Positions 1 through 13,421 of a DNA stretch of 64,000 nt are shown piece by piece; the stretch's first letter is position 1; each line of letters starts with the position of its first letter. The notes beneath the pieces are model-generated. The model worked only from the letters and a program-made list of their open reading frames with translations, made no database searches and had not been told where the DNA came from. The DNA comes from Margaritispora aquatica. Its lineage: Eukaryota > Ascomycota > Leotiomycetes > Helotiales > Discinellaceae. The DNA lies in NCBI GenBank assembly GCA_007644065.1, contig VJWN01000005.1, positions 372,001 to 436,000 of the forward strand, written 5' to 3'. Both the position numbers and the translations under genes were made by a program.

Positions 1-2480
1 TTTGCTACGGAAAAACCCTCGCTTGTGTGGCTGAATAGGACATTGTGAGTGACAGCCATGTTGTCAACTCAACATTTTAAGTTTTGCGGTGCTTTCTTTT
101 TGGACAGCTCTTGTAGCTGCTGTGGCTGAAAGTGAGCAGCCAAGACCAGAGGAAAGCTGCGGTAATTAATGGTACCTGTTTTAGAACATTTTGACGGTGA
201 CAGTGATGCTTGTTTGAAGTGCCGTTCCAAGAGGCGCCCGGTCATGTCGAAAGATGTGCGACGTTGTGAGATGTCCCACTTGTAATCTTCTTTTGCCGCT
301 GATTCCAGTCCTTCAGTCTTTCAGGTTTGTTTGATAGAAACGGCAGCTTCATCTCAAGAGTCTTTGCGTTAGGAGAAGCAAGCAATATTCTCTCTTCCAA
401 TCCAGATGAAGATGAAGCATCTCACTCACTTTCACTTCAGAAGAGGTTGGAAACTTGTTTCAGCGACCCATGTGAGCTTTTGCTTGCTTCTCTTTCTCAA
501 CCCCTGCTTCCCCATGCTTTACTTCGTGTGGAAGGGCAAGTTGCCGATCGAGAAATCGAATCGAGGAAAAACGTCGTGCGACTCGTGGGAATGTTGATGA
601 TTTTCCTGCTTGGCACTCAAGCCATGAGGCATTGCTTTTAATACAGAATTGAAGATGTGACAACGTCGAATTTACCTACCTTTGCCAAATATGAATTCGT
701 CGAGATGTTAGTTTAGGTATACACATATATCCCTCTGATACCGGTATTCGGTGCAAATTGCTTTACATAGAAGAAATCCGTGGATCCGATATAAGCTTCG
801 ATAAAATCATCACAAGTTCTCTAATCTAAAAGATCCCGATGCGTGCTCAACCTGTCCTGTCTTGTCTTGTCCCCTTTGCGATTCCCGAAACTCTGATATG
901 TTACTGGTACCTTACCAAATCCACGAAGAATGCACCCCTTCGCCTTCTGCATGTTCAGATTCGAGGCCTTTTTGGTGACCGGACGCTAATTGTACCTGCA
1001 GGCACACTTATGCAGAGGCTATCAACCTGTCCGACGGCATCCAACAGTTGCAATCGGGTCTCTCCACACCCGAAACCTATTAAGGTGTAGTCAAGGCAAT
1101 TAAGCATACTTGGCCCTTCTAACGACCGGCAGACACCTCGCATTTGTTCTAGTGTTCCAGTACCCCTAATTACTAGTGAGTTGATACTTGAAAGTGTAAC
1201 TAGCTCCAGCGGCTGGCTGTTGAAAAGACTTTGAAGAAGTCACCTTAGCGACCATTAGCTAATAGGTAAACAATTTCTCAAGAGAAGACATGAATACGTG
1301 AGGCGTGAAAAAAGAGACGAAAGCCGTTGAAGGATGCAATCGTAGCTAAGGCAGGTACCATAATATATTTGATTCTGTAAGTGTAACCGAGACTCATGAC
1401 AAACACACGGCTCAGGAACCAGAATGATATGGGAAGATTGAAAACAAATTGTAAAGTAAGGAAACATAAAACATATATCATGAAGTTCTAAACATTCTCG
1501 TCATGTCTACACTACCAATACTAAAAGTAATACTAACAGTGGAGTTTTGCATTTGAACATATTCCAGTTATTGACAAGGATCAATAATTCAATACCATAT
1601 CTCATCTCATTAGTGATTAGCCCTGCCCTGTTGCTGTTGTCCACCTCGAAAATAATTGATCAAATCACATCGTTGATCACAATAATCTCCGTACAGTACA
1701 GTACAGTACAGTCCAGTCCAGTTCTGTCCTGTCCTGTCTTGTACTCCATCCATCAATATCCTTTCTCAGTTCTCTTGCGCTCAACCTCACCTCCATCTAT
1801 GCTACATAATTCCCTACAGTATCTTTCTCACCCTTGTGACTCGCTTCGTCTCCGCGTCCAGAGCTGAGTTGTGCCGCAATCCATCATCCACCCTTCATCC
1901 TCCATCGAGTGGCTGAAGTGAGGGCCATTGTATCGACAGCTTTCGGTGATAATTCCTAATTCTTTGCACATAATATAATACTGCACGACAAAGCAAAGCA
2001 ATCACACCTGCACACGCACATACATACTAGTCCGTGCCGACGATACACTACAGACACGCAGCAGAGGATCCATCTTCCAGCAATCCAGTCGCAGTCCACA
2101 CAACTCTCGGGATACCAGCTCACCTTTATCTTTCCATTCCTGTGGCATCCTGGTGTCTTTTCTTGCGTCAGCGCTGACTTCCCTTCTATTCGGCGTGGTT
2201 GCGGTATTCTTGTTCGCTCGTTTCCGCCTGAGAGAGAGTTAGTATTGGTCGTCTCGCCTGAAGTTCCTATCGAAAAAGGTGCGACGTCAATCAGGGTCAG
2301 CCAGGCATTTGCGAAACTCCCAACTCTGAAGCGCCACCACCTCCTCCCTGACTGGACTGGTGAGCATTTTGTTCTGGATCCCGACCGCTGGTCACTGTCA
2401 CTCTTCCTTTTTCCAAACCCATTGGAAAGTGCTGTTGCACGTCCACCAACGAAGCAAACTCCAGTCTCAGTCGTTGGGAA
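1..2480. other. Intergenic region and leader upstream of the RhoGAP gene
   Basis: No convincing gene is seen. Short ORFs (for example 327-641 on the + strand) have no recognisable protein wording and overlap one another in several frames. From about 1690 to 1745 there is a GTACA/GTCCA/GTCCT pentamer tract, and 1750-2250 is C/T rich with many CCATC/CTCC runs, as is usual for promoters and long 5' leaders in filamentous fungi. The last part is likely promoter and 5' UTR of the gene starting at 2481. The left end may hold the flank of a gene outside the window. Confidence 0.6.
1691..1740. repeat. Pentanucleotide microsatellite (GTACA/GTCCA/GTCCT)
   Basis: Tandem five-base units drift from GTACA through GTCCA to GTCCT over about 50 bases. 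Simple sequence; no function is inferred. Confidence 0.8.
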
Positions 2481-5400
2481 ATGTCACAGCTTTCGCAACA
2501 AAACGATGGACCTGCCGATACTCAGATACACCACAGCCAAGACAGTCCCACAATAGGTCGAAATCACACCTATTACCCTCCGAATGCTACTACGCCACTG
2601 ATACCGGACACAGGAAAGAGGTAGGTTTGTCCTAGTTGTCCTAGTTGTACTAGTTCCCTAGACTTCCCTTGATCTAGAGCCGCTACTGTATGAGTACTGT
2701 TGTGAACGTGCGCTTACTTAGAACATCGACAGGTCTCAGCGCAAGGCTGCTCCTAGTCCTCTCCAAACTAGCACTACTGCGAACTCTGCACCACCAAGCA
2801 CCACACCCACAAGAAGTTCTTTCTCTGATAGAAGAACTGCTGGTGATCATACGTCTTCGCGAAGTCCAACTCAGAGAGAACAACCTCGTTCCCCGAAGGA
2901 GCGCCTCAACGACTTGCTTGCGTCTGAAAAAGACTTTTACACGACTGGAGACTCAAATCTGGGATCTATTGCTGAGGAGAAGGGCTCAAGGTAAACGTTG
3001 GGAGATTCAGAGGTTAGTGTTTGTTCTGACTGGGTTGCAGATATATACGGCCTGTGTTTGATACCAATGGTTCTGCACGAAGTGTTTCTGATCCTGTCCT
3101 CAACCTCAAATCCTCTATAAGCTCGACGAGCAACTTGCGATCAGCCATGGCATCGAATGCTCCCGCGCAGCGTGCGGAAGCATCAAGAGGACCTCCTCGG
3201 ACATCTTCTATCGATTCCGCCATCTCATCACTTTCTGGAAGTGCCCATTCTCCCAAATCCTCACAAGACTTGAAATCAGCGAGCTCTCCAGATATTGCAC
3301 GACTTGTCGAAGCGGCAGGAGGGCCAGAGAACCTGATAGGTCACCTACTGAAGGAAAAGCAGTCCCAAAACGCTCAGAATGCTCAGCTTTGGCGACTCGT
3401 GGACAAACAACGAGCTATGATTCTTGGATTGAATAAGGACCTGGATCGGGCAATGAAGGATAAAGATAAATACAAGAAGAAGCTGAAGGAAGTGCTCGCC
3501 CAACCTTCCAATCCGTCGCCCGTTGATTCGAATCAAGGTATTGGTTCAGAAGCAGGATCAGTATCCTCAGAATCCAGGACCACAGAAATTGCAAGATTGG
3601 ATAACGTTGGAAGAATGGTTTCGGCAGGACTGAAAGGACCAGAACAGGGTCAACCCCCCTCACCAATCAATGTTGCTCTAGCACCATACCCAATTACCCC
3701 TCCTGTAAGCCAGTTCCAACTCCCGGCACTGAGCAATATGGTTGAAGCGGAGCATAAAATGCCTTCACCAACCCAGCATGCATTCCAGCAGTTCAACCCA
3801 GATGCACCACCTCATGGATTCGAGTCGGGCCAGCAGCAGAGGAAAGCGAATGAGGTTGCCAGAGAGGTTCCATACAACGCACTTCTTCCTCCTTCAAGAA
3901 CTACCCTTCCAACAAATCCTCCAAGAGGCCCTCCCCCAAGTATCCCACCTCCCAGAGCACCTATGTCATCTCAAAACCCATCCGTAAACCTAATTGAACC
4001 TTCACCAAACCCAGATGAAGGTTTACGAACATTCCCTGCACCACCTAGGAAAGCTCCGCCAGCTCCATTAAACCTAGGCAAACAGGTCAATGCAAGCTCC
4101 CACCTTCGTCAAGCATCTGGTGCAGGGGAGGATACTGACTCGGACTACGATGACATCCTGGAAGTTGATGAATTGCCCTCATTTACAGAACGTGGTCGTA
4201 GGAAGACACGAGAAGATGACGACCGAGAACGAGAAATTGCAGCCATGAAAGAAGCAGAAATGCGAAGTCTATCAAAGAAGAGTGCAAAGTCTAAGTCTCG
4301 GCCAACAACTCCCAAAGAGCCCCCTCCAAACTTCAGCCAGATGCCCCTTAGCCCACGTCAAACAGTACCAATTTCGCCGCCAGATGCTCATCTACGACAC
4401 TTGTCTCCTGACGTGAATTCAGGATCATTGGCTGGAATGCTCAGTGAGGCATCGTCTACATTAGTCTCTCCTCCGCTCATGAGTCCTGGTCTACCACTCA
4501 GCCCAAGACCAATGGATAGGCCTTTGGGTTCGCCGCTCCCACGGAACATTTCGATGTCATCATCTGTTAATTCACCACCAATGTCTCCTCGAGGGATGGG
4601 GGCATTTCCAGGCGCAGTACCACTCTCGCCGCGAGCTCCTCGCCAAGCCATTCCATTACCACCCAACACGCCTATGTCAATCTCGTCACCAGGTCTTCCT
4701 AAGGGTGAGCCATTGCAACTGATCTCGCCAAAAGTCCTGAATATATCTTCTTCACGGAGAGTTGGTGATGTACAAGCTGGTAACTCGAGGGATGAAAATT
4801 CACCAATACCATCTATGGTTACACCTTCAAATTCTATTTACAAAGGTCTTGTCACAGATGAATATCCTGATCTTCTGCTTCCACCGAACGCGCTTCCTTC
4901 TATAGATGTACGTGTTGCCTCATCTCGCCTAAAGCCTTCGAGAGCAAGCATCATGTTCCCTAAGAACTTCGAAGAGGATCCAGTGTTCACCCTAGCAGTC
5001 TTTTCAAGATCAGATGGCATGGAATTGTGGCGGGTGGAGAAAGACTCAGCATCTTTGGCCCACTTAGACCAGGTCCTCAAACAATCGCCACGATTCACAG
5101 CGAGAACGCCTGAGAGGTCACTCTTTAGCGGACATGCTCCTGCAAAAGTGGATGCACGCCGTGCCGCGTTGGACAAGTATCTCGACGAAGTTCTGAACAC
5201 CCAAATGGATATGGCTTCGGCTCTGGAAATTTGTCGATACCTGTCTTCAAACACTATGGAGCCAAATTCAGACGACATCACTCCAGGTGGCGAATCTGGC
5301 AGCGAGAGCCCAGTAAAAGCAGGACCTGGCGGTCGACCTCTGAAGAACGGATACCTGACTAAGAGAGGCAAGAACTTTGGTGGCTGGAAAGCTCGATTTT

Positions 5401-7295
5401 TCGTGTTAGATGGCCCAGTATTCAAGTACTACGAATCCCCTGGTGGCCCACATCTCGGTGCTATCAAGCTACAAAATGCCCAAATTGGCAAGCAACAACA
5501 GCAGTCTGACCATTCTCCATCGCGTGGAGATGTAGATGATGTGGACAATCAGTATCGACATGCATTCTTAATCCTAGAGCCGAAACGCAAAGATTCTACG
5601 AGTTTAGTGAGGCATGTCCTTTGTGCTGAAAGTGATCTTGAGAGAGATCAGTGGGTAGAAGCATTACTTCGTTATGTTGATTTCAAGGACTCAGATGACG
5701 AAAGTCACCCACAAGCTAGGTCGCAACACTCTCGTACTGGCTCAAGTGGATCTGGACAGGTGAGCATTGGTAAATCCAAGAAGAAAGCGCACAACCAGAC
5801 GAGAAGCCAGACGATGCCTGAGATTGCCGATGAGGGTCTTCGTGGAGTCAGTTACGAGACCACAAAGCAAGGGCACTATCCTGTGGGAGCTCGGTTGAAG
5901 AATTCTGGAACTCCATCGCCACCTGCCAATGGTTATGACAAGGATCCCATGGCTCACCTGCCGCAGAGTCAATCAATGAAGAGTATATCTGCACCAAAGA
6001 ACGCCCAAGTCATTCAAGACTCTGCAACCTGGGGAAACAGACAGCAAAACTTGTTGGCTCCTGCTCATGAGGATAAGATAAAGCAGAAGAAACGCAGCTT
6101 CTTCGGATTTGGCACCAAAGTCAGAGGTTCATATGAAGCTCAAGATGTTTCCAGCAGTGATGTCACAAGCAATCTATCTCAGATGGCTTTTGAGCAACAT
6201 GGCCCTATCAGGCCAGCGTTTGGAGCGCCATTAGGAGAAGCTGTGAGATATAACCATCCGGTCGATAACTCGGTCGAGCTTCCTGCAGTAGTCTTCCGAT
6301 GCATTGAGTACTTGGATGCCAAGAACGCTTGTAACGAAGAAGGAATTTTCAGGTTGAGCGGCTCCAATGTCGTGATCAAGCAGCTTCGGGAGCGGTTCAA
6401 TGTCGAGGGAGATGTGAATCTTGTCACAGACGATCAGTATTACGACATCCACGCTGTAGCTTCTTTACTGAAATTATATCTCCGTGAATTGCCAACTACG
6501 ATCTTGACTAGGGAACTCCATCTTGAATTTTTGGCAGTAACTGAGCTGCATGATCTTCATGAAAAAGTCAGGGCTCTGAATGGTCTTGTCCACAGGCTTC
6601 CAAGGGCGAACAATGCGCTGTTGAGATATCTTTCTGGCTTCCTCATCAATATCATCAATCACGCCGACACAAACAAGATGACTGTCCGTAACGTTGGCAT
6701 CGTTTTCTCACCAACATTGAATATCCCAGCTCCAGTGTTCGCCCTTTTCCTCCAGCAGTATGACGATATCTTTGGAGAAGAGCCAGATGATCATGGTGTT
6801 GAGGTTACGGTTACTGCACCTCCTCTCACGCCAGAAGACATTCGATCACCACGGAGACAGAAGTTCCAGGAACTACCAACTCCTTCATATGATCAGCAGT
6901 ACTTCCCCGGCAACCAACCCCCCGCATTTCCACAACCTCAACATTACCAACAGCGCTCAACATTTGATACTGGATTCACTCCACTGCAGCCCGCCTATGA
7001 ACAAACCCAGCAGCAAGGTCTTATGGCAGGTCCCGAATATGGAAGACCTGCGCAGACACTTGCTGGGCCATCTTATGATCAATACGAGGGTAGAGGAAAC
7101 GCTCCGTATTCTCAAGGTGCCAAGAGCAAACGACGCGAGAGCAGTATGTTCGGCATGAATGTGGGCGCGCCAAAGAAGCCTGGTGTTAATAGATCCAACG
7201 ATCCACGTAAGTTATGCAACAGTTATGAGCTTGGTAAATCTGTTGATTCTAACCATTGTTTAGGCCTTGTTGACGAGGAGTCATTCTTTGACTAG
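2481..7295 (+). CDS. Rho GTPase-activating protein with PX and PH domains (Bem3 type)
   Basis: Model of four exons: 2481-2620, 2733-2990, 3041-7206, 7264-7295, giving 1531 residues. It should stimulate GTP hydrolysis by Rho/Cdc42-type GTPases at phosphoinositide-containing membranes and so limit polarity signalling. A long Ser/Pro-rich N-terminal half contains a predicted coiled coil at about residues 225-290. A PX domain follows at about 735-865, a PH domain at about 898-1010 (GYLTKRGKNFGGWK...RFFVLD) and a RhoGAP domain at about 1192-1390 with the arginine-finger motif EEGIFRLSGS. This PX-PH-RhoGAP order is that of yeast Bem3. The start at 2481 is the first ATG that joins in frame through two introns with good GT and AG sites. 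The last intron (57 nt) has no stop and is in frame, so its retention would add 19 residues. Convergent with PRP39. Confidence 0.92.
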
Positions 7296-8806
7296 AATAT
7301 TTGGCCTCACGACATCCACGAAACCAAAACAAGGAGATAGGCCGTTGATCTCCATGCATAGACAGCGAGCGAGTACGGAACTGGTTTCCATACATAACTT
7401 CCAACGACGAAACGATCGATATCAGGTCGACATTGTAATAAATAATAACGAACATTTTCTCACAGCGACATCTAGCTTATCTAGCATTTCGCCTGCATTG
7501 TACAAATACACACGATTTTTACCAGGCCAATTTTTATCGACGACTGGCTCGAGCAGATACCCCCTTTTTCTCTGCAATCATGCATCTCTCTCTCTCTCTC
7601 GCGCTCTATTACCTACTTTACCGACCGATGTTTGCACGAAAGTTCAGCAGAGGAGGTTATACCCAGGACAAGTTTTCTCGAATTGCAATTTTGGGTTTTG
7701 GTTTCAGCTTCTTATGGTTATTACCACTGGAATTCGGCATACTTTTCATCACTTTGGGCGGAATATTCATTCGAAGACTGAATTTCGAGTGTTAGTTAGT
7801 TTGGTTGCATTTTGCTTTTGGATTGGTTATGAATGTTTGTGTGATTGTGTGGTACGCTAGGGAGCGAAGGAGTGTAGGAGGCATCCCTTTGCTATAAGAT
7901 AAAAATGAGATGGGATGAGCTGAGATGACGCGGACAGGTGGTGGGCTGGTGGTCGGTGGTTGGATGATTGTATGCTATGGACTTCTGGTCAAGGGGGCTC
8001 GGGCATACGAGCAGAGTCGCGGTGAATGGATGGCTGGTTGAATGGTATAGCAGCGGAGCGGGTATGATATGTATGGGAAGGAGAAAGGGAGCGAGCGTGG
8101 TTTTAGGATTTATATGATGGCGGGAGGATCAATGAATGGATAGGCCTATATGGCTGATGACTTTACCTTGGTTTCTAACGAATGGATGTGATGTGATGTG
8201 ATTGACTCAAGCATTTCGTGAACGATGGTGTGTGAGTTAGATCTGAATAATGAGTAAGTTGGTCTTTATTAGATTCTATAAAGGTGATGCTATAAAGGTG
8301 CTCTTTTAATGGGTATCTCGAAGAAAGCAGGTATCCAGGTCAAAACGCGCAAGACCACCCAGGAAGTAGAATACACATAGTTACTCATGATGACTGCGAT
8401 ATCATTTTACAGTGTTTGTTTTCATTACGATCTATTGGGCAAATCAGACGAGAGCCTACTAGTAGCCATCCATGATGCAATTATCCACCGTGACCTTGAT
8501 TGACCGTGACCCTGACTTTGACTTTCTGTCCGTATGCTTGATTGCCCACCCGTCCACCCATTGCGAAGACCTAAAGTACACCTCACCACCCAGCCATCCA
8601 AGTCTCCCTGACCGCAAGCGCGATCGCATCCCATCTCATCGCAGAAGCGAGGCCAGGCCGGCCATGCTCAGCTCAGAAAACATGTAGTAGTCTTACATCT
8701 ACCTATCCAGCACATTGTGATTGTTGTTTTTGTTGCTGCCCCCAAAAATTGAGCAGCTTGGATATCAAAGCTCAGAAAGCACGCGAGAAAGCGAAGAGAA
8801 GAGTAT
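7296..8806. other. Intergenic 3' region between two convergent genes
   Basis: This 1.5 kb stretch lies between the stop codons of the RhoGAP gene (+) and PRP39 (-). It holds a short TC/CTCTCT run near 7585-7605 and GATG-rich simple sequence around 7900-8230. Small ORFs such as 7580-7795 look random. It presumably provides two long 3' UTRs; no other feature is seen. Confidence 0.6.
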
Positions 8807-11104
8807 TTAGAGAAACGACACGGTCAGTGCGTTGGCGGGTATCTCGCGACGTTCTTGATAGTAAGAGCTGTATCTTACTTCACCTTTCCGAAGGGTAGCT
8901 TCGTCTAACTCACCAGGTGCGTGACCGTTCTCCATTCCCTTGCCTGGTGTGGCGAGCTTCATGTAGTGCGGTGGTTGAATTGAGATGGGTCTATTGAGGT
9001 CAGTATATGAGGTCACTTGGAGGGATAAGGAAACCAAAACATACCCATTAAGCTCTCTGTCGATCAATAAAAACTCCTTCATTGCATCCTTTGTACCTCT
9101 CTCAAGCAGGTAGGTCAAGTAGTAGGCAGTAAGCTCCTTCTTTGTAGCCAATGCCATACGACTCTTCTTGACCATGTCATCATGAACCTGCTTGATTCTG
9201 GCATAATGCTCGGTCTCCTTTGCAGCGCTGGTTGGCTGAGCAAGCTCAAACTCGAAGTACTTTGCCCAGAAGTGGCGGCTCTGAAGATACCATTGCTGAT
9301 TCTTCTGGAAGACTTGACGAGCTTCATCAACAGAACCTGAGATCTTCCACAAGAGAGTTGCCCACTCAACTACAAATGCTGCTTTTGCAAACAGGTCAAC
9401 AGCAATGTTGTCAATCTGAGCTTTGTAGACTTGGATAGCGGCTTCGAGTCCAACTTGTCGGCGTTCCAAGTTGGCCCAGGAAGCAACGGTCTCGACATGG
9501 CCTGGGAGACGATCGAGAATGGCTTGGTGGATGTCACGAGCAACATCGACTCTGTCTGACATCTCTTCGAAGTAGGCATATTGCAAGCGAATTCCTGGCC
9601 GCCCAATTGGAACGAACAGGCCAGAAGCACGTTGATATATGTTGCGGACTTCCTCCTCCTTGTTGGGTTTGGCAGACATCCATCGTGCATAACGGAACCA
9701 GAATTCATCGTAGAATGCGCAAGTGACCAAGCATCTCTCGTACAGAAATACGGTCCTGGTGTAGTCGCCCTCGGCTTCTTCGAAGTCCAAGTACTTTCTC
9801 CAGTTCGTCAACTGCATAGCATCCAGCTCCGTAACGTGGAAATATGGTCGCTTAACTTCCGACTCATAGGTCCATCTCTTTGTTGTCTCAGTTTGAGTCT
9901 GAGTGAAAGATTCCAGGTGATAGTTATCAATCTTTGTGCGAATCTCACGATCAATTTCTAATTCACTTTTTGGACCAGTTGAAAATCCGCCCGTGTCCGA
10001 CTCTGCTTCAGCTCGGAAGATAATCAAGACATCTTCAGGTACCAGCTCGTGCAAAGGTCTCGCATGAGCAAGTTGACGGAACTTCTCGAAATAGCGAGCA
10101 TATTGGTGCATAGGGATCTTAATAACTCGTCTAAGAATTGCAAAAATCCTGTCTTGTGCCTCCAAACGATCTTCGAACTCGAGGTATTTGTCCCAGAAGG
10201 GATGCGCGAGGAAATCCAATCCAACACAGTTTGCACCACGCTCAAAAAGCCTGCAATACACAATTAGCCGAATTCAACAGGGGGTAGAAGGGAGAGTAAA
10301 GGTGGCTAGGAGTGCAAATACGGGAAGGGTAATGTGCTTGAACTAGTGATCCTCAAAATCCAGCCTCGTCGAACGGGTGCAGATACGATGTGGGAGCGAA
10401 CTGGAAGATAGCAGAAGAAAAGATCCTGAAGATGCGGGTGAGAAGAGTATCAAACATGGAGCGCCTCTTTTGGTATTCTCACCATCTGCGACCTAGAGAA
10501 TCTCCAGGACGGTGCGCGTCGCGATGCGATTTGATCCACCACATTTTTTCTGTGTTAAAGGGAAGGAAAGAGTCCAGTATACTTACTCTCTGATCACGTC
10601 TGGATCATGGGTAGTCTCGACCTTGAAGGAACAATAGTCAGTCCATAGGTCGACAGATGTAGCAATGCTTGCGATTCCGCGCTCAAAGACCTGTCAAATA
10701 TGTAAGCAAAAAGTGTTCGCGACGTGCGACTCCCAGCCTTACCATCTCAGCCGCCTCTGTACCAGCAATTGAAAACTCAAGATCGGCATATTTCTTCCAG
10801 TAGCCAAATAGCAGGGGGAACTTGGCGAGGAATCGATCGTACGCATCTCGTGTTGTCGCAATTGCTTGCGGGCTCGAGTTTCGATTCAGGCCGCCCTCGA
10901 GAGTTTCTGCGGCGCGAACCAATTTCTCCCAGTTCTCAAAATTGTCGGTATCCTCAAGCTATTGTGCGCGTCAGCCAGATGTCACATTGTTCCATTGTCT
11001 CCAGGTGGAAGACACGCCCAATGGAATGCACTTACAACTTCAGCATTGAGCTTCTTGATTTCCGCCGATTCCTCGTCGGTACCTCCAAAGTTGAAGTCGC
11101 TCAT
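8807..11104 (-). CDS. PRP39: Pre-mRNA-processing factor 39 (U1 snRNP component, HAT repeats)
   Basis: Five exons on the minus strand: 11104-11036, 10958-10743, 10690-10587, 10250-9045, 8990-8807; 592 residues. Prp39 is a U1 snRNP protein that helps U1 bind the 5' splice site during early spliceosome assembly in the nucleus. The protein is built of HAT (half-a-TPR) repeats, seen as recurring pairs of helices with W..Y..E patterns (FGYWKKYADLEF, LWTDYCSFKVE, FWDKYLEFEDR, FWFRYARWM, HFWAKYFEFEL). Size is close to other fungal Prp39 proteins. The start gives the acidic N terminus MSDFNFGGTDEESAEIKKL and is followed by a phase-0 intron. Intron 3 (10586-10251, 336 nt) is unusually long for this gene set; I found no extra exon in it. 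Confidence 0.9.
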
Positions 11105-12186
11105 TGTCGCTGGAATTTTTGGATGACTAGCGATCGTTTGCGATTAATTTGACTGTTCGTAGAGATATACAAAGGCGAAAGAATGTCGTGACGTTTGGGT
11201 GGTGCCGAGGGGAAAACAATGAGGCAGAGGAACTTAAGGTATAAGCTCAGGCAGATTCTATCAGCCGCAATCGAAATGAGGCGCCGCGCTAAGCTGTTCT
11301 CGAAGCTGACGTTGAAAAGTGGTGAATTTGGGTTACTGCACCAGACTTCACTCAAGCAGGTAGTACGACATACAGAATGATGTTGACCTAAAGAGGATTA
11401 CCTCTGAATCAATATCTGCAAAGAGAACTTAATAGTGTTCAGTTATTACTTTACTCCAAAAGTGCTTCTTCCTTCTCTGTTCATCATGTGACCAACCAGC
11501 AGCCGCCATCTCATTTCGGGACTAGCGGATCTCGGTGCAGCACCCATAATTTTTGTTGTGAAATTTGAAAGCTCTTCTTTCTCCATATATATGCCAATGA
11601 TGATTGATACAATGTATCTAAATAGGAAGAGACTTATCCTAGATATTTTCTAGGACATGATTTCAACATGACCCATTCTGAGGCTCCTTCAACATTCTGA
11701 ATCTGTTTCATGAGGTTCAGCTTTCGACAATTGCGTTATACTATCATTTTGTTGCTTTGAAGCTGGATGTGGATGCGTGATATTGGAGGTTTCTGATGCT
11801 GGTGTGCGCATCATGACAGTTCTGTCCATATCTCAAACAACTTGGACCAGTGTCCTAAGAGATGGTTTGTCAAAGAACTGGTCTAAGAGTGTTCGGGAGG
11901 TGAAGTTCTCGCATGTCCTTCTACACATCGATTATGGCTTTGTACATATGCCAAGCCTCACCTTTTACCAGCAACGGTTTCTTGTCAACATGATTTTGTA
12001 AGAGGAATAGGAATATCTCAAGTGGAACATTGAAGCATATGCTTTCATAGGTAAATTGCAGTTCGAGTTATTCTCGTCGTTGCTAGGAATGCCAACCTGT
12101 CTGTGGGACCATATTTATCTGTGGTTTATTACACCTTGCATTTACCTATGTCTTCGATACTAGATCCCTTCTGCTTCAAAATGTAT
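11105..12186. other. AT-rich intergenic region upstream of PRP39
   Basis: About 1.1 kb between the PRP39 start and the 3' end of the glycine-rich gene, both on the minus strand. The part next to 11104 is presumably the PRP39 promoter. Only small, unconvincing ORFs occur (for example 11777-12001 on the + strand). No RNA gene or repeat was recognised. Confidence 0.55.
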
Positions 12187-12588
12187 CTAAAGAACTAGAA
12201 GTCTAAATCCAATTCCTATGCTAAGGAAAACCATTCCCGACTTCAGCGACGAGTTCTTCTCGGCCATATTCTTTACACCACCACCACCACCACCACCCAC
12301 AATTATAATTGACCACCCTCCTCCGGTTCCAGTGCCACCACCTCCTCCCTTTCCTCCTCCACCTCCGCCATGCCCTCCTCCACCTCCATGTCCTCCTCCT
12401 CCACCTTTGCCTTCATCAGGGCCAACGTCATCGTTATTGGCATTGCTTGATGCCGGGCTAGTCGGAGATGACAGGTCTGTTTGTGCGTATGAGGGTGATA
12501 GATCGAGCGGAGTTACGAGACAGCTTGCTAAGAGGACAAGCAATAGGAGGATGGCGAGTTTGCTGAGCTTGTGTGATGAGGGCCTCAT
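12187..12588 (-). CDS. Small secreted glycine-rich protein
   Basis: Single-exon ORF of 133 residues if translation starts at 12588. An upstream in-frame ATG at 12630 is less likely because it would put 14 residues before the signal. Residues about 8-30 form a strong hydrophobic core preceded by basic residues (HKLSKLAILLLLVLLASCL), typical of a secretory signal peptide. A glycine run block with K, H and T interruptions (KGGGGGHGGGGGHGG and similar) follows. The C terminus ends in a hydrophobic stretch (SGMVFLSIGIGFRLLVL), which could be a GPI-attachment signal, although the internal arginine argues against it. No enzymatic domain is visible. Cell-wall or surface location is inference only. 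The opposite strand is also open, as a proline-rich shadow. Confidence 0.5.
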   Translation of the reverse strand: MRPSSHKLSKLAILLLLVLLASCLVTPLDLSPSYAQTDLSSPTSPASSNANNDDVGPDEGKGGGGGHGGGGGHGGGGGGKGGGGGTGTGGGWSIIIVGGGGGGGVKNMAEKNSSLKSGMVFLSIGIGFRLLVL

Positions 12589-13359
12589 TTTGCAGTTTAC
12601 TCGATTGACAGTTGGGTTTGGATGGAGCATAAGAGGAGCATTGCCAGTAATTTATAGTCGTCGAAAACGTTGGCTAGGTCAAGATCTGACTCTATTGATG
12701 TTCAGATCACATTGTGATTGTACATGCGTTTTCAATGAATTCAATGATTTCGATGATCCCTAGCTTGCTTTCATTGTGATGATGTCTCATCACCTTTGAG
12801 CGTTGATTCATTTACAAAGGTATGTCTCTTTGCATGATTTGCAGGATGAGGTATCAGTTATGTTGACCTACTCGTACTTACACTTGATCGTACTCACACT
12901 TGATCTGAAAGCGATAGAACTGAGAATTAATGTTCCTCGAGATCATCCATGGGAGACCCATTGGAGCTTACGTACCAGTCAACCTGTACTCATACCAGAG
13001 GAGCCCCCAAGAATTTATAAAGCAATTTCCACAAGTAGATCACACCCTCCCTCTCGCAAACCCAACGAAATCTCAAAGCAGCCATGATCACATTTTCGTA
13101 GCACGTCTTGGAACCTCCCAGCCAAGCCGCCGACATTCCAACCGAGGAAACTTCCAAGAAATGATTCAATAACACCAAGAGAAACGCACACGCACACAAC
13201 ACGCACGCATGCACACACACACACACACATGCATGCCATGCATGCCATACATACACTCAATAACCAAACCAGGTCAATAACCAGATCAACACCTCTTTTG
13301 TAAGATCTTTGAATACGCATCTAAACCCGAATCAGCCAAAAGAAATAAATCATATTACC

Positions 13360-13421
13360 ATGCTATGCTGTGCTGTGCTGTGCTGTACTATGCTATGCTA
13401 TGCTATACGATGCTATGCTAC
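13360..13421. repeat. TGCTA/TGCTG pentanucleotide repeat
   Basis: About twelve imperfect five-base units alternate between TGCTA and TGCTG. Simple sequence repeat. Confidence 0.85.

Noticed and set aside
327..641. 104-residue ORF near the left edge
   Set aside because: Overlapping ORFs in other frames and strands are equally open; the sequence is not protein-like and has no support.
10251..10586. Possible extra exon in the long third intron of PRP39
   Set aside because: The flanking exons join in frame (VIRE-LFERGAN) without it, and no HAT-like wording was found inside.
12218..12763. Proline-rich ORF on the + strand
   Set aside because: It is the reverse-strand image of the glycine-rich gene. 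The minus-strand product has a clear signal peptide and the plus-strand one does not.
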